A stretch of DNA of 64,000 nucleotides from Bemisia tabaci (GCF_918797505.1 NC_092793.1:86874411-86938410); one strand, 5' to 3'; shown: positions 33,272-46,388, counted from the stretch's first letter. The notes: generated by a model not told the origin, from the sequence alone. Numbers and translations: made by a program.

Positions 33272-35911
33272 GTAAGTCTCAATTTCCTCTGATATCTTTC
33301 CAATTATGGCTCTCTGTACATGAATCCATGTCTGTTTAAACAGATGATAGCAAACATCTACCATTTTTAAGGACAACACTTTTCAGAATTTGCAAACCTC
33401 TGAGAGTGTTGATATCAAGTTTCAATATTCAAGTTCTCCTCTGGCATTATGTCCCTTTAAGATTTGACTAAAAAACTGCTATATATCGAAAAACAGCGGA
33501 TGTCAGGATTTCCTGTTCAGTACAATAGTTATGAAAGTAATTAAAACGTGTTGCATGTGGTTTTTTTAGGATTTAGCACCCTCTTAAATGTTTTTCCTGT
33601 TTCAGAAGACTTCTATTACAAGTATAATTTGTTCCTTATTTTTTATTTTGAAAGTATGTACCAAATATTTATGGTTTTTCAAAAAATCATTAAAAATATC
33701 AACAGTAATCATAATTTTATGAAATTAAGCGAAACCTATTATCATAATGTTAATGTAAAATTTAAAGAAACATTCTCTTGCACACTGCTTTTTTAAGCAT
33801 GGCCCAAGTTTATGTATCAGTACTCCGTAGTCAAGAGGTACCTATTTCCATTTTATTCATTCCAAGATATCAGGTAAAAATCGTGCATTGACCCTAATGA
33901 TTCCAATGTCAATTGCAGTTTTTGAAATTCTCTACCTTATAACTGACGGAAGGTAGGGTCACCAAATTTTCCACACACGTGGAACCGTTATCGGAGGTTT
34001 CCAAAATGACACTAACTCGATTTTTTAAGAAAATGTGAGGTAGGTTCCTTTTGACTCTAGGGTAGTGGCATGATTGAATAGAGGATCGGCTAAAGAATTT
34101 AATATTTGTTCTCTCATAATGGGTAGCCGAAAACCCAATAATTTTGTAATATCAATATCAATTGTTCTAACTCTCTTACATTACCTAAGTTTGTAGGCCA
34201 TTTTATGCCCAAAAAAAGTTCTATGTAAAAACAGCAGATGTGGTCTTTTTTTAAAGTCACTATCTTTTTGACGTTTGCTTCAAATTTACATTTCTAAAGC
34301 TCTTTTTTTAGAGAAGAATTTGCCTCAAAATACATTTCCTGACCTAATCCTATTTGTTCCACGAACATCAAAATGCACAGCTTTGAAAACTTTGAATGCG
34401 TTTTTTTCAAAACTTAGAAACTTGACATCAGCTGTTTACACTTACATGGCTTCTTATGTGACCAGGTATGGAGAAAGGGGATTTGAAATAACAGAGGAAA
34501 AGTTTGAGATAAGCATAAACTGAATGATCAAAGGTTTTACAAGACTGTATTCACAGTCAGTCGTTAGCCCCTCATCAATTTAAGGTTGGTCAGTTGTAAT
34601 TGGGAGTCTGATCAACCAGCCTGCTTCAAGGAACTGGCAGCAAAACTGCAACGCAGTTATGTAAGAGCACTAAATGCGGCGGCTCCTTACAAGTTTCCAG
34701 AACCATCACCCACAAATTGACTTTTCGAAGGTGTGTTAGAGTTTGAGGTAAAGAAATCGCGACTTTGAGAACAAGACTATCGAATGGTTATTCAAAATTA
34801 TGTATGTTATAAACGTCGCCAAAGTCAGTGGAATTGGTTCAATAGCTTGCACTAAATCTTGGTTCATTTGGGCTTCATTTTTAGATTAACTGTGTTGTGA
34901 GTAATGATTGAGGTGCTAGTGTTATCATCAGACTGCTGGCATTGTTGAGTGTTGATTTACATGGCTGTGGGTAATTACTGGCATTCATAATGAAGGCTTT
35001 TATGTCTCTAAATCCTCTGCCAGATGTATTCGAATCTCCATATTGTAAAAAGGCTTGGGTATAACATAGACAAGAGGCAAATTTGTGCGAGTGGCCTCCG
35101 TTTACTTCTGAGCCAAATTCCTCGAAACCACAACTGACAAAGAAAATGGAGTTGTATTTTGTTCGGAGGCAACACTCGCAACATGTTGGGAAAACAAGCA
35201 ACAATCGCATTTTGTTTGAAATTGTTTTGTGTTGTGGGGGGTATCTCCGCGCGCAAAATGTGGGAACCCCTACAGTAACATTGTTGTACAACAACTGCAA
35301 CGTGCTCAGAGGTAAATTGTCTTTATGTGGTTGCCCAAGACAACGCTGTTTTCTAACCTAAAATTGGAATTCGTTTTTTCATTGGTTGTTCAGAATCACG
35401 CAAAAGAAACAAGAAAAAATACAGAAACAATTTGGTGTCTCGAACAAAATACGACTTTGCATGCCAGTAGGTAAGAACTAGACTCGGCGGTTTGATGACT
35501 GGTGACCAACGTTTTTATTTGTTGTACTTCAGGAGGTTGGTCAAGAATTTTGGATGTACTTTTCATTGCTGCCCTTAAAAACCATTTGTCGTTGATACAC
35601 ACTGGAACAAGTCAACGAGAGGATTCGGACATAATTTGGAAACTTTAAAAGCTCACATCTCTATCAATGAGAAATTTAGAGGTTTTAAAGTTGTTTCATT
35701 GTTTTTCCTTAATGGCGCACCCTGTAATATGTATGTCAGGAGGAAATAAACTTCAGAAATTGCAGTTTTTAATAAAAAATCTTGTGTCCAAACTCTCTCA
35801 ATGTTTGCTTAATTGTGCGTTGCCCAATAGGAATTTCCTTCTGTCGTAATTTAGGTGAGCAGCTTGTCAAAAATAATCCATCTTGTTAATAATCCAGCTT
35901 GTTATTAATCC
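33272..35911 (+). other. Rok intron sequence
   Basis: AT-rich with several random short frames. No gene, RNA or clear transposon was recognised in 2.6 kb. Confidence 0.55.
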
Positions 35912-36081
35912 ATTGCAAACTGCCTGAGCTGAACACTCTCCCCCCTCAGTCTTGTACTGGTGCGCTTTAGAGTTCTAAAAATTTATTTTTGACTCTAATT
36001 TTAATTTTTGGTATTTCTTGGCTTTGTTTCCCCGCGAAATGGTGTGGACCCAGCACCATTTCTCCACCTTGTTACATACAG
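35912..36081 (+). repeat. Dispersed repeat R, copy 2
   Basis: Same sequence and orientation as 5105-5274, including the terminal AAATGGTG/CACCATTT hairpin and CTCCACCTTGTTACATA. Here no foldback follows it. Confidence 0.78.
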
Positions 36082-36312
36082 TTTCGGGCCACTTCTTAGT
36101 GTTTAATTTTTTCACTTGTCAAAAACTTGAACCTAAATCTCTTGTGAAAATTCGAAGAAATGTATCTAGGAATTTATAAAATAGCCTTGTGTATCAGGAT
36201 CCTTGAGCACACAGGAGTTGCAACTGTATTAAAAGTGAGCAGACAAAATTAAATCTCATCAAGAGTTAGGAATTGAAACATATTTATCATTAATATTTTT
36301 TATTTATTGCAG

Positions 36313-36549
36313 AGCGATTGATAAAACTTCATGGAGATTTAGACCGAGGAGAGCTGAGAGAAAGCAAATTAGCAGAAGACAACAGACAGATGAACGAAAA
36401 AATATCATTTCTGGAGAAAGAGTGTGTCTCTCTGCGCTCTGAGTTGAAGGCATCCCAGAATAGATATCAACAAGAAGTAAGAGCACATGAAGAAACAGAG
36501 AAGAGCCGACTGGTCAGTAAAGAAGAGGCAAATCTTGAAGTTGTTAAAG
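36313..36549 (+). CDS. Rok: Rok exon: coiled coil
   Basis: A 237-nt exon, phase 1 in and phase 1 out, acceptor TTTATTGCAG, donor AAAG|GTAACG. It encodes ERLIKLHGDLDRGELRESKL and runs to EEANLEVVK. The final EEAnlEvvK corresponds to EEAKSEAMK of vertebrate ROCK, which anchors the alignment. The intron that follows is the largest in the window (13 kb). Confidence 0.92.
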
Positions 36550-37273
36550 GTAACGCTGCTTTGATTATCCTATGACCTTTCCTGAACATCAGCCACGAAT
36601 TCTTGATAAATTTTGTGTCAATAATACAATTTCATCTAGTCTTCAAAGCGCCAGCTTTCTCTCGTCTCATAAATTTAACCTTTGGCTGCGAAATTCTTGT
36701 CTGTCTTTTTTGGAAAATGAAAGTTTGTTATACACCTGTAATTAAAGTTTCACTAGTATTTTTTGTTTCACTTGAACGAAGAAAACTTCAAATTTAACCA
36801 AAGGTTAAAAGTTCTTAAGTACTTGTATCATCAGTAAAATTCACGATTGGAGGATAACTCTTAAACAAACATGGTGCGCTTGAAATAACATTTAATCAAG
36901 TTTGATTAAGAATAAACGAATCAAGTCAGAAGGTCACAATTTGTACCTAAGATGACTCCTGATTATTTGGTGGCAAATTTTAAACACCGTCTCAGGAGCT
37001 CCTGTAGAAAGAATGGCATTTTTGTGGTTTTCAGGGGTAAAATAGCAAAATGGGCTGATCGATGACAACTCTAACCCCTCTTTCCTAGCCCCTGTCCTTG
37101 ACTGACTTGAACTTTTAGTATGTTTTTTCTGGTATAAGGCTCTGAAAAGTATGAGGTTGGACTTACTTAACACCCTCATGCCTATGGAAGTTTTTCTGTC
37201 CATGTTTTTTTTTTTTTTTTTTGATTGATTTGAAAGCAGGGAGAAAACCGAGTTCCGGCAACTCTGTCCATGT
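36550..37273 (+). other. Rok intron sequence
   Basis: No gene recognised. A poly-T tract is at about 37205-37222. Confidence 0.6.
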
Positions 37274-39250
37274 TGTAAAGGAGGGGTGGCGATTTGGGCC
37301 ATTTCCGGCCCCACCTAATCTGGGACTTTTTTTGCTGTGATTCGTTACGTATAAGTGTCAAGAGAAAGCATGCCAAGTTTCAGGCCGATCGGCCCAATAT
37401 TCGGGGGGCAGGGGCCCCCCGAATTTTTAAGCGCAAAATCGGTTTTAATTTTGTAGCGCCGTCAATTTCGCTCGTATACAGATGAAAATTGGGTGTCAGG
37501 GGTAAAATTTTCCGTTCTTTCCATTTCCGCCGTCAAAATTGACACTGGGGCAAAATTAAGGGGGATTTTGGGGGGTTTTTCGCGTTTTTCCGTGTTTTTT
37601 ACCAATTTTCTGCGGTTTTCATGCTTTAAGCCAGAGATTTTGAGCCAAACGACCACAGATTTGATTTCTACGCAAAAAATTACATAGGAACACAATGACC
37701 AACTAACACTCAACAGCGGATTTCTCTAGGAAAAACTGACCCATAAGTATGTGTTCACTCAGAAATTTTGAAAATAGCCATGTTTCGGGTACAGCCCAAG
37801 CTTGTAGCACTACCATATTCACATATGATACGCTCTAGGTCGACCCTGTTGATATTATCGGGAACTTGAAATGCTACCTGCTTGGGCAGAGGGTCGAATT
37901 CTCCTCAGAAACGAATAAAAAAGGCGATAATATTACGTTTCACGTGAATTGTTGCGAGCGGAATGTTATTATATCGGCAACTTTCACCTCCAACTTATGT
38001 AATTTTTTGCGTGCTTTCCATTTCTGCCATGAAAATTGGCATCAAAGCAATTTTAAACGGGTTTTTTGGGGTTTTTTATCATTTTTTAATCATTTTTTAC
38101 CAGTTTTTTCCGGTCTTTTGCGGTTTTCATGTTTGAAACCTCACCAAATGAGCCAAACGACCACAAATTTTAATTTTTCTTAAAATACGTTTACTATCAC
38201 ATCCATAAAATACGTCACGGATGAATCGTATAGCAGAAGAAATGTGTAAAATCCTTATCTCTCATTCTGAATCCTCGTCAGACCATAAGTAAGCAGCATC
38301 CTCTAGGCAGTCTCCATAAGAGGATGACAATCTTCGGGGCTCTTTTTCTTGATGTCGGTAAAAACCAAGAAACCACAGAACTGATATGCCACATGAGGTT
38401 TCAAACACGAAAACCGCAAAAGACCGGAAAAAACTGGTAAAAAATGATAAAAAACCCCAAAAAACCCGTTTAAAATTGCTTTGATGCCAAATTTCATGGC
38501 AGAAATGGAAAGCACGCAAAAAATTACATAAGTTGGAGGTGAAAGTTGCCGATATAATAACATTCCGCTCGCAACAATTCACGTGAAACGTAATTTTATC
38601 GCCTTTTTTATTCGTTTCTGAGGAGAATTCGACCCTCCGCCCAAGCGGGTAGCATTTCAAGTTCCGATAATATCAACAGGGTCGACCTAGAGCGTATCAT
38701 ATGTGAATATGGTAGTGCTACAAGCTTGGGCTGTACCCGAAACATGGCTATTTTCAAAATTTCTGAGTGAACACATACTTATGGGTCAGTTTTTCCTAGA
38801 GAAATCCGCTGTTGAGTGTTAGTTGGTCATTGTGTTCCTATGTAATTTTTTGCGTAGAAATCAAATCTGTGGTCGTTTGGCTCAAAATCTCTGACTTAAA
38901 GCAAGAAAACCGCAGAAAATTGGTAAAAAACACGGAAAAACGCGAAAAACCCCCCAAAATCCCCCTTAATTTTGCCCCAGTGTCAATTTTGACGGCGGAA
39001 ATGGAAAGAACGGAAAATTTTACCTTTGACACCCAATTTTCATCTGTATACGAGCGAAATTGACGGCGCTACAAAATTAAAACCGATTTTGCGCTAAAAA
39101 TTCGGGGGGCCCCTGCCCCCCGAATATTGGGCCGATCGGCCTGAAACTTGGCATGCTTTCTCTTGACACATATACGTAACGAATCACAGCAAAAAAAGTC
39201 CCGGATTAGGTGGGGCCGGAAATGGCCCAAATCGCCACCCCTCCTTTGCA
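37274..39250. mobile_element. Giant foldback, ~2 kb
   Basis: Nearly palindromic across its length, centred near 38240. It runs from TGTAAAGGAGGGGTGGCGAT to the complement CCACCCCTCCTTTGCA. Inner parts repeat a motif twice per arm (TTTTCCGGTTTTTCATG-like, GCCAAACGACCACA). It has GC-rich palindromes such as ATTCGGGGGG near both ends. No protein recognised. Target duplication not found. Confidence 0.88.
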
Positions 39251-40683
39251 GACATCAAAATATTGAATGCAAAGAAAAATCGAAGGTAACAAGGTGGGAT
39301 CTCTTCCATAATTACTTTTACTAGAAACGTATAGTCTGAAAGTTCTAGCAGAGATGCGTCCAGCTAATGTAATTGAAAAGAATGAATTAAGCAGTGAGTG
39401 AGAAAAAAACAAAAGGTTTGTGTTGGAAAGTTCTTAAATCCATTCCATGAATATGAAGTTTAATTCGAGAACTTGCCCCCCCCCCCCCCCCCCCGAAACA
39501 TGATCATTGTTACCACCACTGTGGAACTGTCATTTAAAATGTTCCCTCAAATGTTGCTCCAAAATTTGAAAAATACAAGCAATCAATATACTCTTCAATG
39601 AAAAAACTTGAGGAGTTTAGAGAATTTTTCCTCTGTTCTTAGTAAAGTGCATAACTAGGGTCAGGGAGACTTAATTAAGAAAATACCCACGCATTCAAGA
39701 AAAAAATGTAATACGTTTATAAACAAGAATTGGAAGCTGTTAAAAGGAAAAATTCAGAACTTAGTTGAAGAACTGGTTCCTCTTTTCTTTTTTTTTTTTT
39801 TGTCTCTCCCCCATGCCTCAATGCAAACTGGACACTTCTATTAATTTCCATAATCAGAGTAATATTAACTGTAACTGTTACTGAATAATAGCTGAAACAA
39901 AGCTACAAAAACTGGTCGGCCAGTTTGGGACTTACTGCAACGAATTGACCGTTTACGGTATTTTCACTCGTCTGAAATCTTGCATCATTTCTTGCAATTC
40001 ATAAATCATTACAATTTTGTAATATTTTTGAATGTACCAGGTCAAATCAAGTGAAAAATCCTATGTCCAGTTTTTTCTTGCACTTGTACCTCCATGTGAC
40101 TTTCTTTACATGCATCAGTTCTGGTTTTTGTTTTAATTTCTACTGAGTAATGATTTTCGATGGATTTGAACAGCTCTCTAACTTCAAGGTTTCAAAAACT
40201 CATGTACAACTAAAGCTTTCAGCGTCCAATATCCTTTTTTCTTTTTCTAGATCACTTAGTTTCAACTGGAGGAAGAATCCGAAAACAAATACTTTTTATT
40301 TTCTACAATCTATCAATATATTAGTTAACTTTTGAACCTTCTTTTAACTGACGGCTTCAGAGTTTCCACGTTTTTTTCAGTTTCCTCAGAATTGAAAGAA
40401 AAAATTGGTTTTGACGTTTGTCAGAGCACATGTAATCAGCTCTTAAACTTTCTTATCTTTTTGGAGGATGGTTGTTACAGTGCTTATGGTTGAAAGAATC
40501 AGCATTAGTCACAATAGATTTTGCCTTTTTTAGTGTATTTTCCGAAGAAAATACACTATCGCATTCTCCCATGATGTCGGACCCAGACCGGAGACCTTTT
40601 GGAGAGCACCGATCATGGGTCGTAGATCACGAAAATATATGCCATTCAAATTCATGTGTACATATATGTATGTATTGTATATA
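39251..40683 (+). other. Rok intron sequence
   Basis: No gene recognised. A poly-C tract (about 17 C) is at 39477-39494. Two short coding-like scraps (39580-39640, 39722-39765) end in stops and are not supported. Confidence 0.55.
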
Positions 40684-42104
40684 CAAAGTGTTTCAGACCA
40701 CCCGTACCAGGCCTTTTCCTCGGTTGGTTTAGGTCGTACGAAGTCGGAGACCGCGAGGTTGAATAGGGAATTGACCCCAAGGAATCCGAATTTCGTGGTC
40801 CCGAAACCCCCCCACCCCCCCTTGGGGGGTAAAAGGGGGGTCACGATGCTAAAAGTCACGGTTCCCGACCGAATTGCGGATAGATCGCATCAGAATTGAA
40901 AAGCACGGAAAATTTCACGTGAAATTGACCCCTAAAAATCCAAAATCGGACCATTCAAGGCCCAAAAATGACCCCCTAAAGAGGGGGACAGTACCCCCCT
41001 CCGTAATTTCTCTTTGGTCTCAAAATTGACGTAAATTCTCCAGAAAAAGACGGTTTCCCAGGTAATCGACCCCGAGAAATCCAAATTTTATGGTCCCGAA
41101 GCTCCTCTAGCTCCCCTTGGGGGGTAAACGGGGGGGGGGCCCAATTTTAAAAATCGGGACTCCTTTCCGAATCGCAAATTGATTGCATCCAAATTGAGGA
41201 GCAGAACACATTTACATCTTAAGTGACTCCTAAGAGTTCTAATAGACCCCCTGAACGGCAGAAAGTAACTCCCTGAGGAGGGGGGCCTCGCCCCGCCAAA
41301 AATTTCTCAGGATTCCTCTTTGGTCGCAAAATTGACGTCGATTCTCCAGAAAAAGACGGTTTCCTATGTAATCTACCCCGAGGACTCTAAATTTCATGTT
41401 CCCTGAGCTCCTCGGGGTCGATTACATAGGAAACCGTCTTTTTCTGGAGAATCGACGTCAATTTTGCCACCATTCAGGAATCTTGAGAAATTTTATGCGG
41501 GGGCGAAGCCCCCCTCCTCAGGGAGTTACTTTCTGCCGTTCAGGGGGTCTATTAGAACTCTTAGGAGTCACTTAAGATGTAAATGTGTTCTGCTCCTCAA
41601 TTTGGATGCAATCAATTTGCGATTCGGAAAGGAGCCCCGATTTTTAAAATTGGGCCCCCCGTTTACCCCCCAAGGGGAGCTAGAGGAGCTTCGGGACCAT
41701 AAAATTTGGATTTCTCGGGGTCGATTGCCTGGGAAGCCGTCTTTTTCTGGAGAATTTACGTCAATTTTGAGATCAAAGAGAAATTATGGAGGGGGGTACT
41801 GGCCCCCTCTTTAGGGGGTCATTTTTGGGCCTTGGATGGTCCGATTTTGGATTTTTAGGGGTCAATTTCACGTGAAATTTTCCGTGCTTTTCAATTCTGA
41901 TGCGATCTATCCGCAATTCGGTCGGGAACCGTGAATTTTAGCATCGTGACCCCCCTTTTACTCCCCAAGGGGGGTGGGGGGTTTCGAGACCACGAAATTC
42001 GGATTCCTCGGGGTCAATTCCCTATTCAACCCCGCGGTCTCCGACTTCGTGCGACCTAAACCAACCGAGAAAAAGGCCTGGTACGGGTGGTCTGAAACAC
42101 CCTG
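40684..42104. mobile_element. Giant foldback, CAGGG-ended, TA target site
   Basis: 1.42 kb, palindromic, centred near 41400. The left end is CAAAGTGTTTCAGACCACCC and the right end its complement, closing with CACCCTG. TA flanks both sides. Each arm has internal direct repeats carrying GATTTCTCGGGGTCGATT-like and CCCCCTTGGGGGGTAAA blocks. It belongs to the same terminal family as 5275-6495, with which it shares TTCAGACCACCCGT-type ends. Confidence 0.88.
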
Positions 42105-42153
42105 TATGTATGTATATATGTATGTATGTATATATGTATGTATGTATGTATGT
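42105..42153. repeat. (TGTA)n microsatellite
   Basis: TGTA units with TATA interruptions directly at the right end of the foldback. The TA target lies within this repeat. Confidence 0.9.
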
Positions 42154-42522
42154 ATTCCCGCCTTTTTAAGATTTTTCGATTTTTGAGTAGTTATATCTTC
42201 CTTACGTTGAAAGATATTTAAACCAATTTTTTTGCATTTAGGAGAGACTCATTAGAACTACTATTCTGCAAAAAAAATTGAAATTTGAGGCAATAGATTT
42301 TGAGGGGTGGGGCTCGAAAGTGGGGGGAGGTCAAATCTTGTCCACTCGATAACTCAAGCAAAAATGAATATTTTGAGCTGAAATTTTTATGGGTGGTAGT
42401 TCTCCCATAGGACTGGTTTGCTATTGAATTTGAGCTAAATCGACCGAGCTATTTAAAAATGGCGAGCTTTGAAAGTTTGAGGCGAGGGGTGCGCGGCATG
42501 AGGGGAGCCGGCCGGAGCAGGG
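42154..42522 (+). other. Rok intron sequence
   Basis: No gene recognised. Confidence 0.5.
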
Positions 42523-42795
42523 CCGCACAGTGGGTCAGGGGGAGGAAGTTTTTGGATTAAATTTCGTCGCACAGTGGGTCAGGGGGAGGAAGTTTTTGGA
42601 CAAAATTTTCGTCGCACAGTGGGTCAGGGGAGGAAGTTTTTGGACAAAATTTTCGTCGCTCAGTGGTTCATGGGAAGGAAGATTTTGGACAAACTGCGCA
42701 TCGCACAGAGGGTTAGGTGAAGAAAGTTTTTGGACGAACTGTGCGTCGCACAGCGGCCTAAGGAAAGGAAATATCTGGAAAAAGACTATCCATTA
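42523..42795. repeat. 44/45-bp tandem repeat, six units
   Basis: GCACAGTGGGTCAGGGG-type units start at 42525, 42569, 42614, 42658, 42703 and 42748. The first three units are nearly identical, while the last three diverge progressively. One frame is open through the array, but only because the repeat lacks stops there. Confidence 0.9.
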
Positions 42796-43039
42796 CACAA
42801 TGACTTACAGACGTACGATATTATGACTACAAAAATCCCACTTAAGGAAATACACTTCCTTCCCATGGTGGATACGCGGGAAACTTAAAAAGAAGAAAAA
42901 CTAGATGTCTAGACGACCTCAAAAAGACGTGTGCCAAGCGCGCTTCCTGGGGGGCTTGGGGGGGGGGGCGAAGCCCCCCCAAAAACCGGCGCGGAGCGAA
43001 GCGGAGCGAAGCGGAGCGCCGGTTTTTTTTTTTTTTGAA
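42796..43039. other. GC-rich palindromic patch
   Basis: Contains GGGGGGCGAAGCCCCCC (about 42963-42980), then (GCGGAGCGAA)n and GGCGCGGAGC...GCGCCGG (about 42986-43023), followed by poly-T. It is a dense set of small GC palindromes like those at 19729-19807. Confidence 0.7.
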
Positions 43040-43955
43040 GTGTTCATTTGGCGGTATGGTAGATACTGTCGTGTAAAACGTTATTCGGCGGTACGGTACC
43101 GTCAAATAAAACATTATTCAGCTGCACCGTATCCTTTCTTGAAAATTTTCTGAATACCGCTAAGGTGCCTTTACCGGGTGACTTTTTACCACTAACTGAA
43201 AAATTGCCTATCGCTCAGGTGCCTTTATCGGATGAGCGAGCGAACGCCATCGACAGCGATCTATTAGTATTATCTAGCTGGGACCTTAGGGATTAGAGTC
43301 TCAAATCCTTGGGGAATGCAAAAGGTAACCTCGTGGCCGAGGCTGAGGGACTGAGAAAAACTTGAAAATTTCAAAACTTACGTTTTAAGAAAATATTGAG
43401 ATGTAGAGGTAGACTGAAGCGTACCAACCGACGTGTTCAAAAGAGATAATTTGATTATAAAACCAATCAGTCTTCGATATAGTATCAACATTTTCTCGCA
43501 GTCCTTCAGCCTCAACCACGAGGTGACCTTTTGCCTCCTCCAAAGATTTAAGACTCCTTTCTCAAAGGTCGCAGACCCCCGCGGGAGCCGGTCTTCGCCA
43601 GGCACCGCGGTCGAGAATCGGCCGGGCGGCGCCTTCGGGCGCTCGTGCCCGGTCGGCGGAATAGATATTGCCAAAGATCACCGAAGATGGCGTTTGCTTG
43701 CACTTTAGTGGTAGGAAATTACCTGATAAGCGGTTGAAAAATTATTTGGTGAAGGCACCTTAGCGGTCGGAAATTTTCTGGTTTGCAGTTAAAAAGTCAT
43801 CCAAGCACCTTAGCAGTAGGAAGTTTTCCGGTTAGCGGTCAAAAAGTCATCACGATAAGTCACCTAAGAGATACTTAGAAAATTTTCTCGTCAGGATACG
43901 GTACCGCTGAAGAACATTTTATTTGACGGTACCGTACCGCCGAATAACGCCAATC
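43040..43955. mobile_element. Foldback element with GGTACCGT arms
   Basis: The left arm (about 43040-43215) and right arm (about 43740-43955) are inverted. They contain GACGGTACCGTACCGCCGAA and several repeated TGCCTTTACCG / CACCTTAGCGGT units. The spacer includes a very GC-rich segment at 43565-43665. Confidence 0.75.
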
Positions 43956-44451
43956 TTTTTTTTTGTGTGGGTGGGGGGAGGGAAAGATCTGAAAAGGAAA
44001 CAAATCCCAATTTGTTACACAGATTAGAAACGAAGAAACACAAATCCTGTGGTCTATTTAGACTGAAATTTCATGCGTGAAAATTCTCTTTCACAGAGTC
44101 GATGTAAAATCCAACCAACTAACTTAAAAGAACAGACCTCATCTGTTCTATAAATATTGGCTCCCTTTTTATTGGCACTACCCATTTCAGCTCTGTCAGT
44201 TACTTCTGAGTATGTCCTTTTCAGTGCTGCTTTTTGCTGGTTATAAAAAATGCTTTGACCCATTGTTGAAAGGTTTTTTGGGAACAAGTAAATATGAAGA
44301 TAATATTTAGGTTATTACCATTTTTCTAATAATTATTCGTTCTCTCCTTATTGCTTCAGTTCGAATGGACTGCATTTTTCGAGGTATATATCATGTTTTT
44401 TTCTCCCTATCTCTCTTTCATAATTCATTCATTTTTAATGTATCTAATGCC
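43956..44451 (+). other. Rok intron sequence
   Basis: No gene recognised. Confidence 0.55.
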
Positions 44452-44968
44452 GAATGGAGATGTTGCATGTGTGAGGAATTTGCGATTTGACTGTTGATTC
44501 TTGTGTAAAAGTTTGCAAGAAACACGATGGTGCTACTGGTTTTCTCTGAAATCAACTCCCATGCTCAAAAAAAGCTCTCAAGTTGAGGCCAAAATGGAGG
44601 GGATATCCCACCTTATCCTGAGAGTCCATGTCTACATCAAGACAAACTCTTAATGCTGAGATAGGGAGCAAATACATTAGCAGGGTTGCCGTGTTTTCAG
44701 TTTTGGAGTCCCCAAATAAAGTGGCAGCCCTGTCAATGTATTTGCTCCCTATCTTTGCATGGAGAGTTTGTCGTGATGTAGAGGTGAACTCTCAGGATAG
44801 CATGGGATATCCCCTCCATTTTGGTCTCAACTTGAGATCTTTTTATGAGCTTGGGAGTTGATTTCAGAGAAAGCCAGTAGCACCATCGTGTTTCTCGCGC
44901 ACTTTTACTTAACAATCAACGGTCAAATCGCAAATTCCTCACACATGCAACATCTCCATTACGGTGCC
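44452..44968. mobile_element. Foldback element, ~240-bp arms
   Basis: GATGTTGCATGTGTGAGGAA through GGGAGCAAATACATT returns inverted in 44720-44968. Short loop with TGGAGTCCCCAAATAAAGTG. No coding sequence. Confidence 0.85.
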
Positions 44969-45019
44969 AAGGACAAAAATATCGTCCGTTTCGGGGTATT
45001 TCTAACCGTTCACCCACAA

Positions 45020-45185
45020 ACATGCGGAGAGGGCGTTTAAGCGATGCAGGGCACGGATCGTCGCGTTGCGTCCACCCGGTGCCCGCTTTGACTGTTCGGG
45101 GCCGGCCGGTCGGTCCAGGGAAACCCGACGCAACGCGCGGCGGCAAGGTGCCGGCACCGGTCGGTGTCTGTGGAGCCGTAAACTC
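45020..45185. other. GC-rich segment with rRNA-like stems
   Basis: A markedly GC-rich block in AT-rich DNA. It includes GCGTTGCGTC and, ~60 bp on, GACGCAACGC, which can form a long stem, and GGGGCCGGCCGGTCGGTCC. The style resembles an insect 28S expansion segment, but identity was not proven. A shorter related piece lies at 46345-46388 in inverted orientation. Confidence 0.3.
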
Positions 45186-46388
45186 ACTGGCAAACCCCGT
45201 CTTCGGGAAATTTCAGCTATGGGGAATCTAATTTAGATAAGACGAGTGATAATCCGCGACCTTTGGAGTAGCAGTGCTGACCCACTGTGATCAGTTTTCG
45301 CTAAAGTTTCTTATCGTTACAATCTCGCTCAAGACTGTGACTCGAAGTGAAGTGACTTTTATCTCGATCTTTCTGTTACTTCAAAACAGCTCTTTTCAGT
45401 GCTTCATTCTTGCTGATGGAATGGCGAAGAAAACGCCTAATAGTTCGTCGCGTCTGATTTTCGGCTCATCTGCATAATGAGGAGAAACTATTTGACCAAA
45501 AAACGTTTGTCAAAATTGAAGCAATGGACTGCGATTGCCACCTTTTCCTCTTCTTTAACCGATCCGTTTCTTCAAAATTAATTCCTTTATTTAATGTGGT
45601 TTGGGGCCCTCTTTGGTCCAATCTAAAAAGCTCTCTCCTTCCCTGGAACTTTATTAGTTTTAGAGCATTTACAGCTGTCCATGTTTTTACACCTACACGG
45701 GCTAATATCAAAAAGTTCGTTCACCACTCTCTTAAAGTCTTCAATTTTTTTCACCTTCGGTTAACATTTATCCGGCTCATTGAAGCACTTAACAACTTTT
45801 ACGTATTTTGCTCGAAATTGAAGTAGCTTTAATTTTGCGTAACTTTGCGAATGAGTCGGGATTGATGCTCGGCACCGAATTTCACGCACACGCTCTTTTT
45901 CCACAATGTGACTAACTACTTAACGCTCCGTTGGATCAAGTCCACCGTTTTTCGACCATAATACTTCATGAGTGTAAAAATAATGTTTCGTAACTTCCGC
46001 ATAGGTTGATAAAACAGTTCCTCTTAATTTTGCAGACGAGCCGAAAATCGGATGCAACGAACTATTGCGCGTCTTCTTCGCAATTTCATTCGCGATAATG
46101 GAGCACTGAAAAGAGCTGTTTTGGAGTAACAGAAAGATCGAGATACAAGTCATTCACTTTGAGTCACAGTCCGCAGCAAGATCGTAACACTAAGAAACTT
46201 GAGCGAAAATTGATCACAGTGGGTCAGCACTACCACTCCAAAAGTCGCGGATGGTCTCTCGCCTGATCTATTTGATTATTAGATTCCCCATAGCTGAAAT
46301 TTCCCGAACACGGGATTAGCCAGTGAGATTATGACTGCAAAGACACCGACCGGTGCCGGCTCCTTGCCGCCGCTTTGCCGCCGGGTCC
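45130..46388. mobile_element. Foldback element, ~340-bp arms
   Basis: 45138-45475 (for example GACACCGACCGGTGCCGGCA complement, TCAGCTATGGGGAATCTAAT, GACCCACTGTGATCA) returns inverted at 46025-46388. The spacer (45480-46020) has a second imperfect inverted set and no recognised gene. Confidence 0.82.

Noticed and set aside
34881..35361. Overlapping 92- and 139-codon frames on opposite strands
   Set aside because: No recognised family, no splice support, and each is explained by a GC-richer intron patch.
36934..37314. 126-codon minus-strand frame
   Set aside because: Runs through a poly-T tract (Lys run) into the foldback tip; not coding.
39560..39780. Coiled-coil-like scraps (KYKQSIYSSMKKLEEFREFF; KQELEAVKRKNSELS)
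   Set aside because: Each ends quickly in a stop, has no splice signals in phase, and the expected Rok residues at this point are already encoded by 36549 and 49590.
42530..42826. 98-codon frame in the 44-bp repeat
   Set aside because: Open only because the repeat unit lacks stops in that frame; no family.
45524..45826. 100-codon frame
   Set aside because: Lies in the spacer of a foldback; no recognisable motif.
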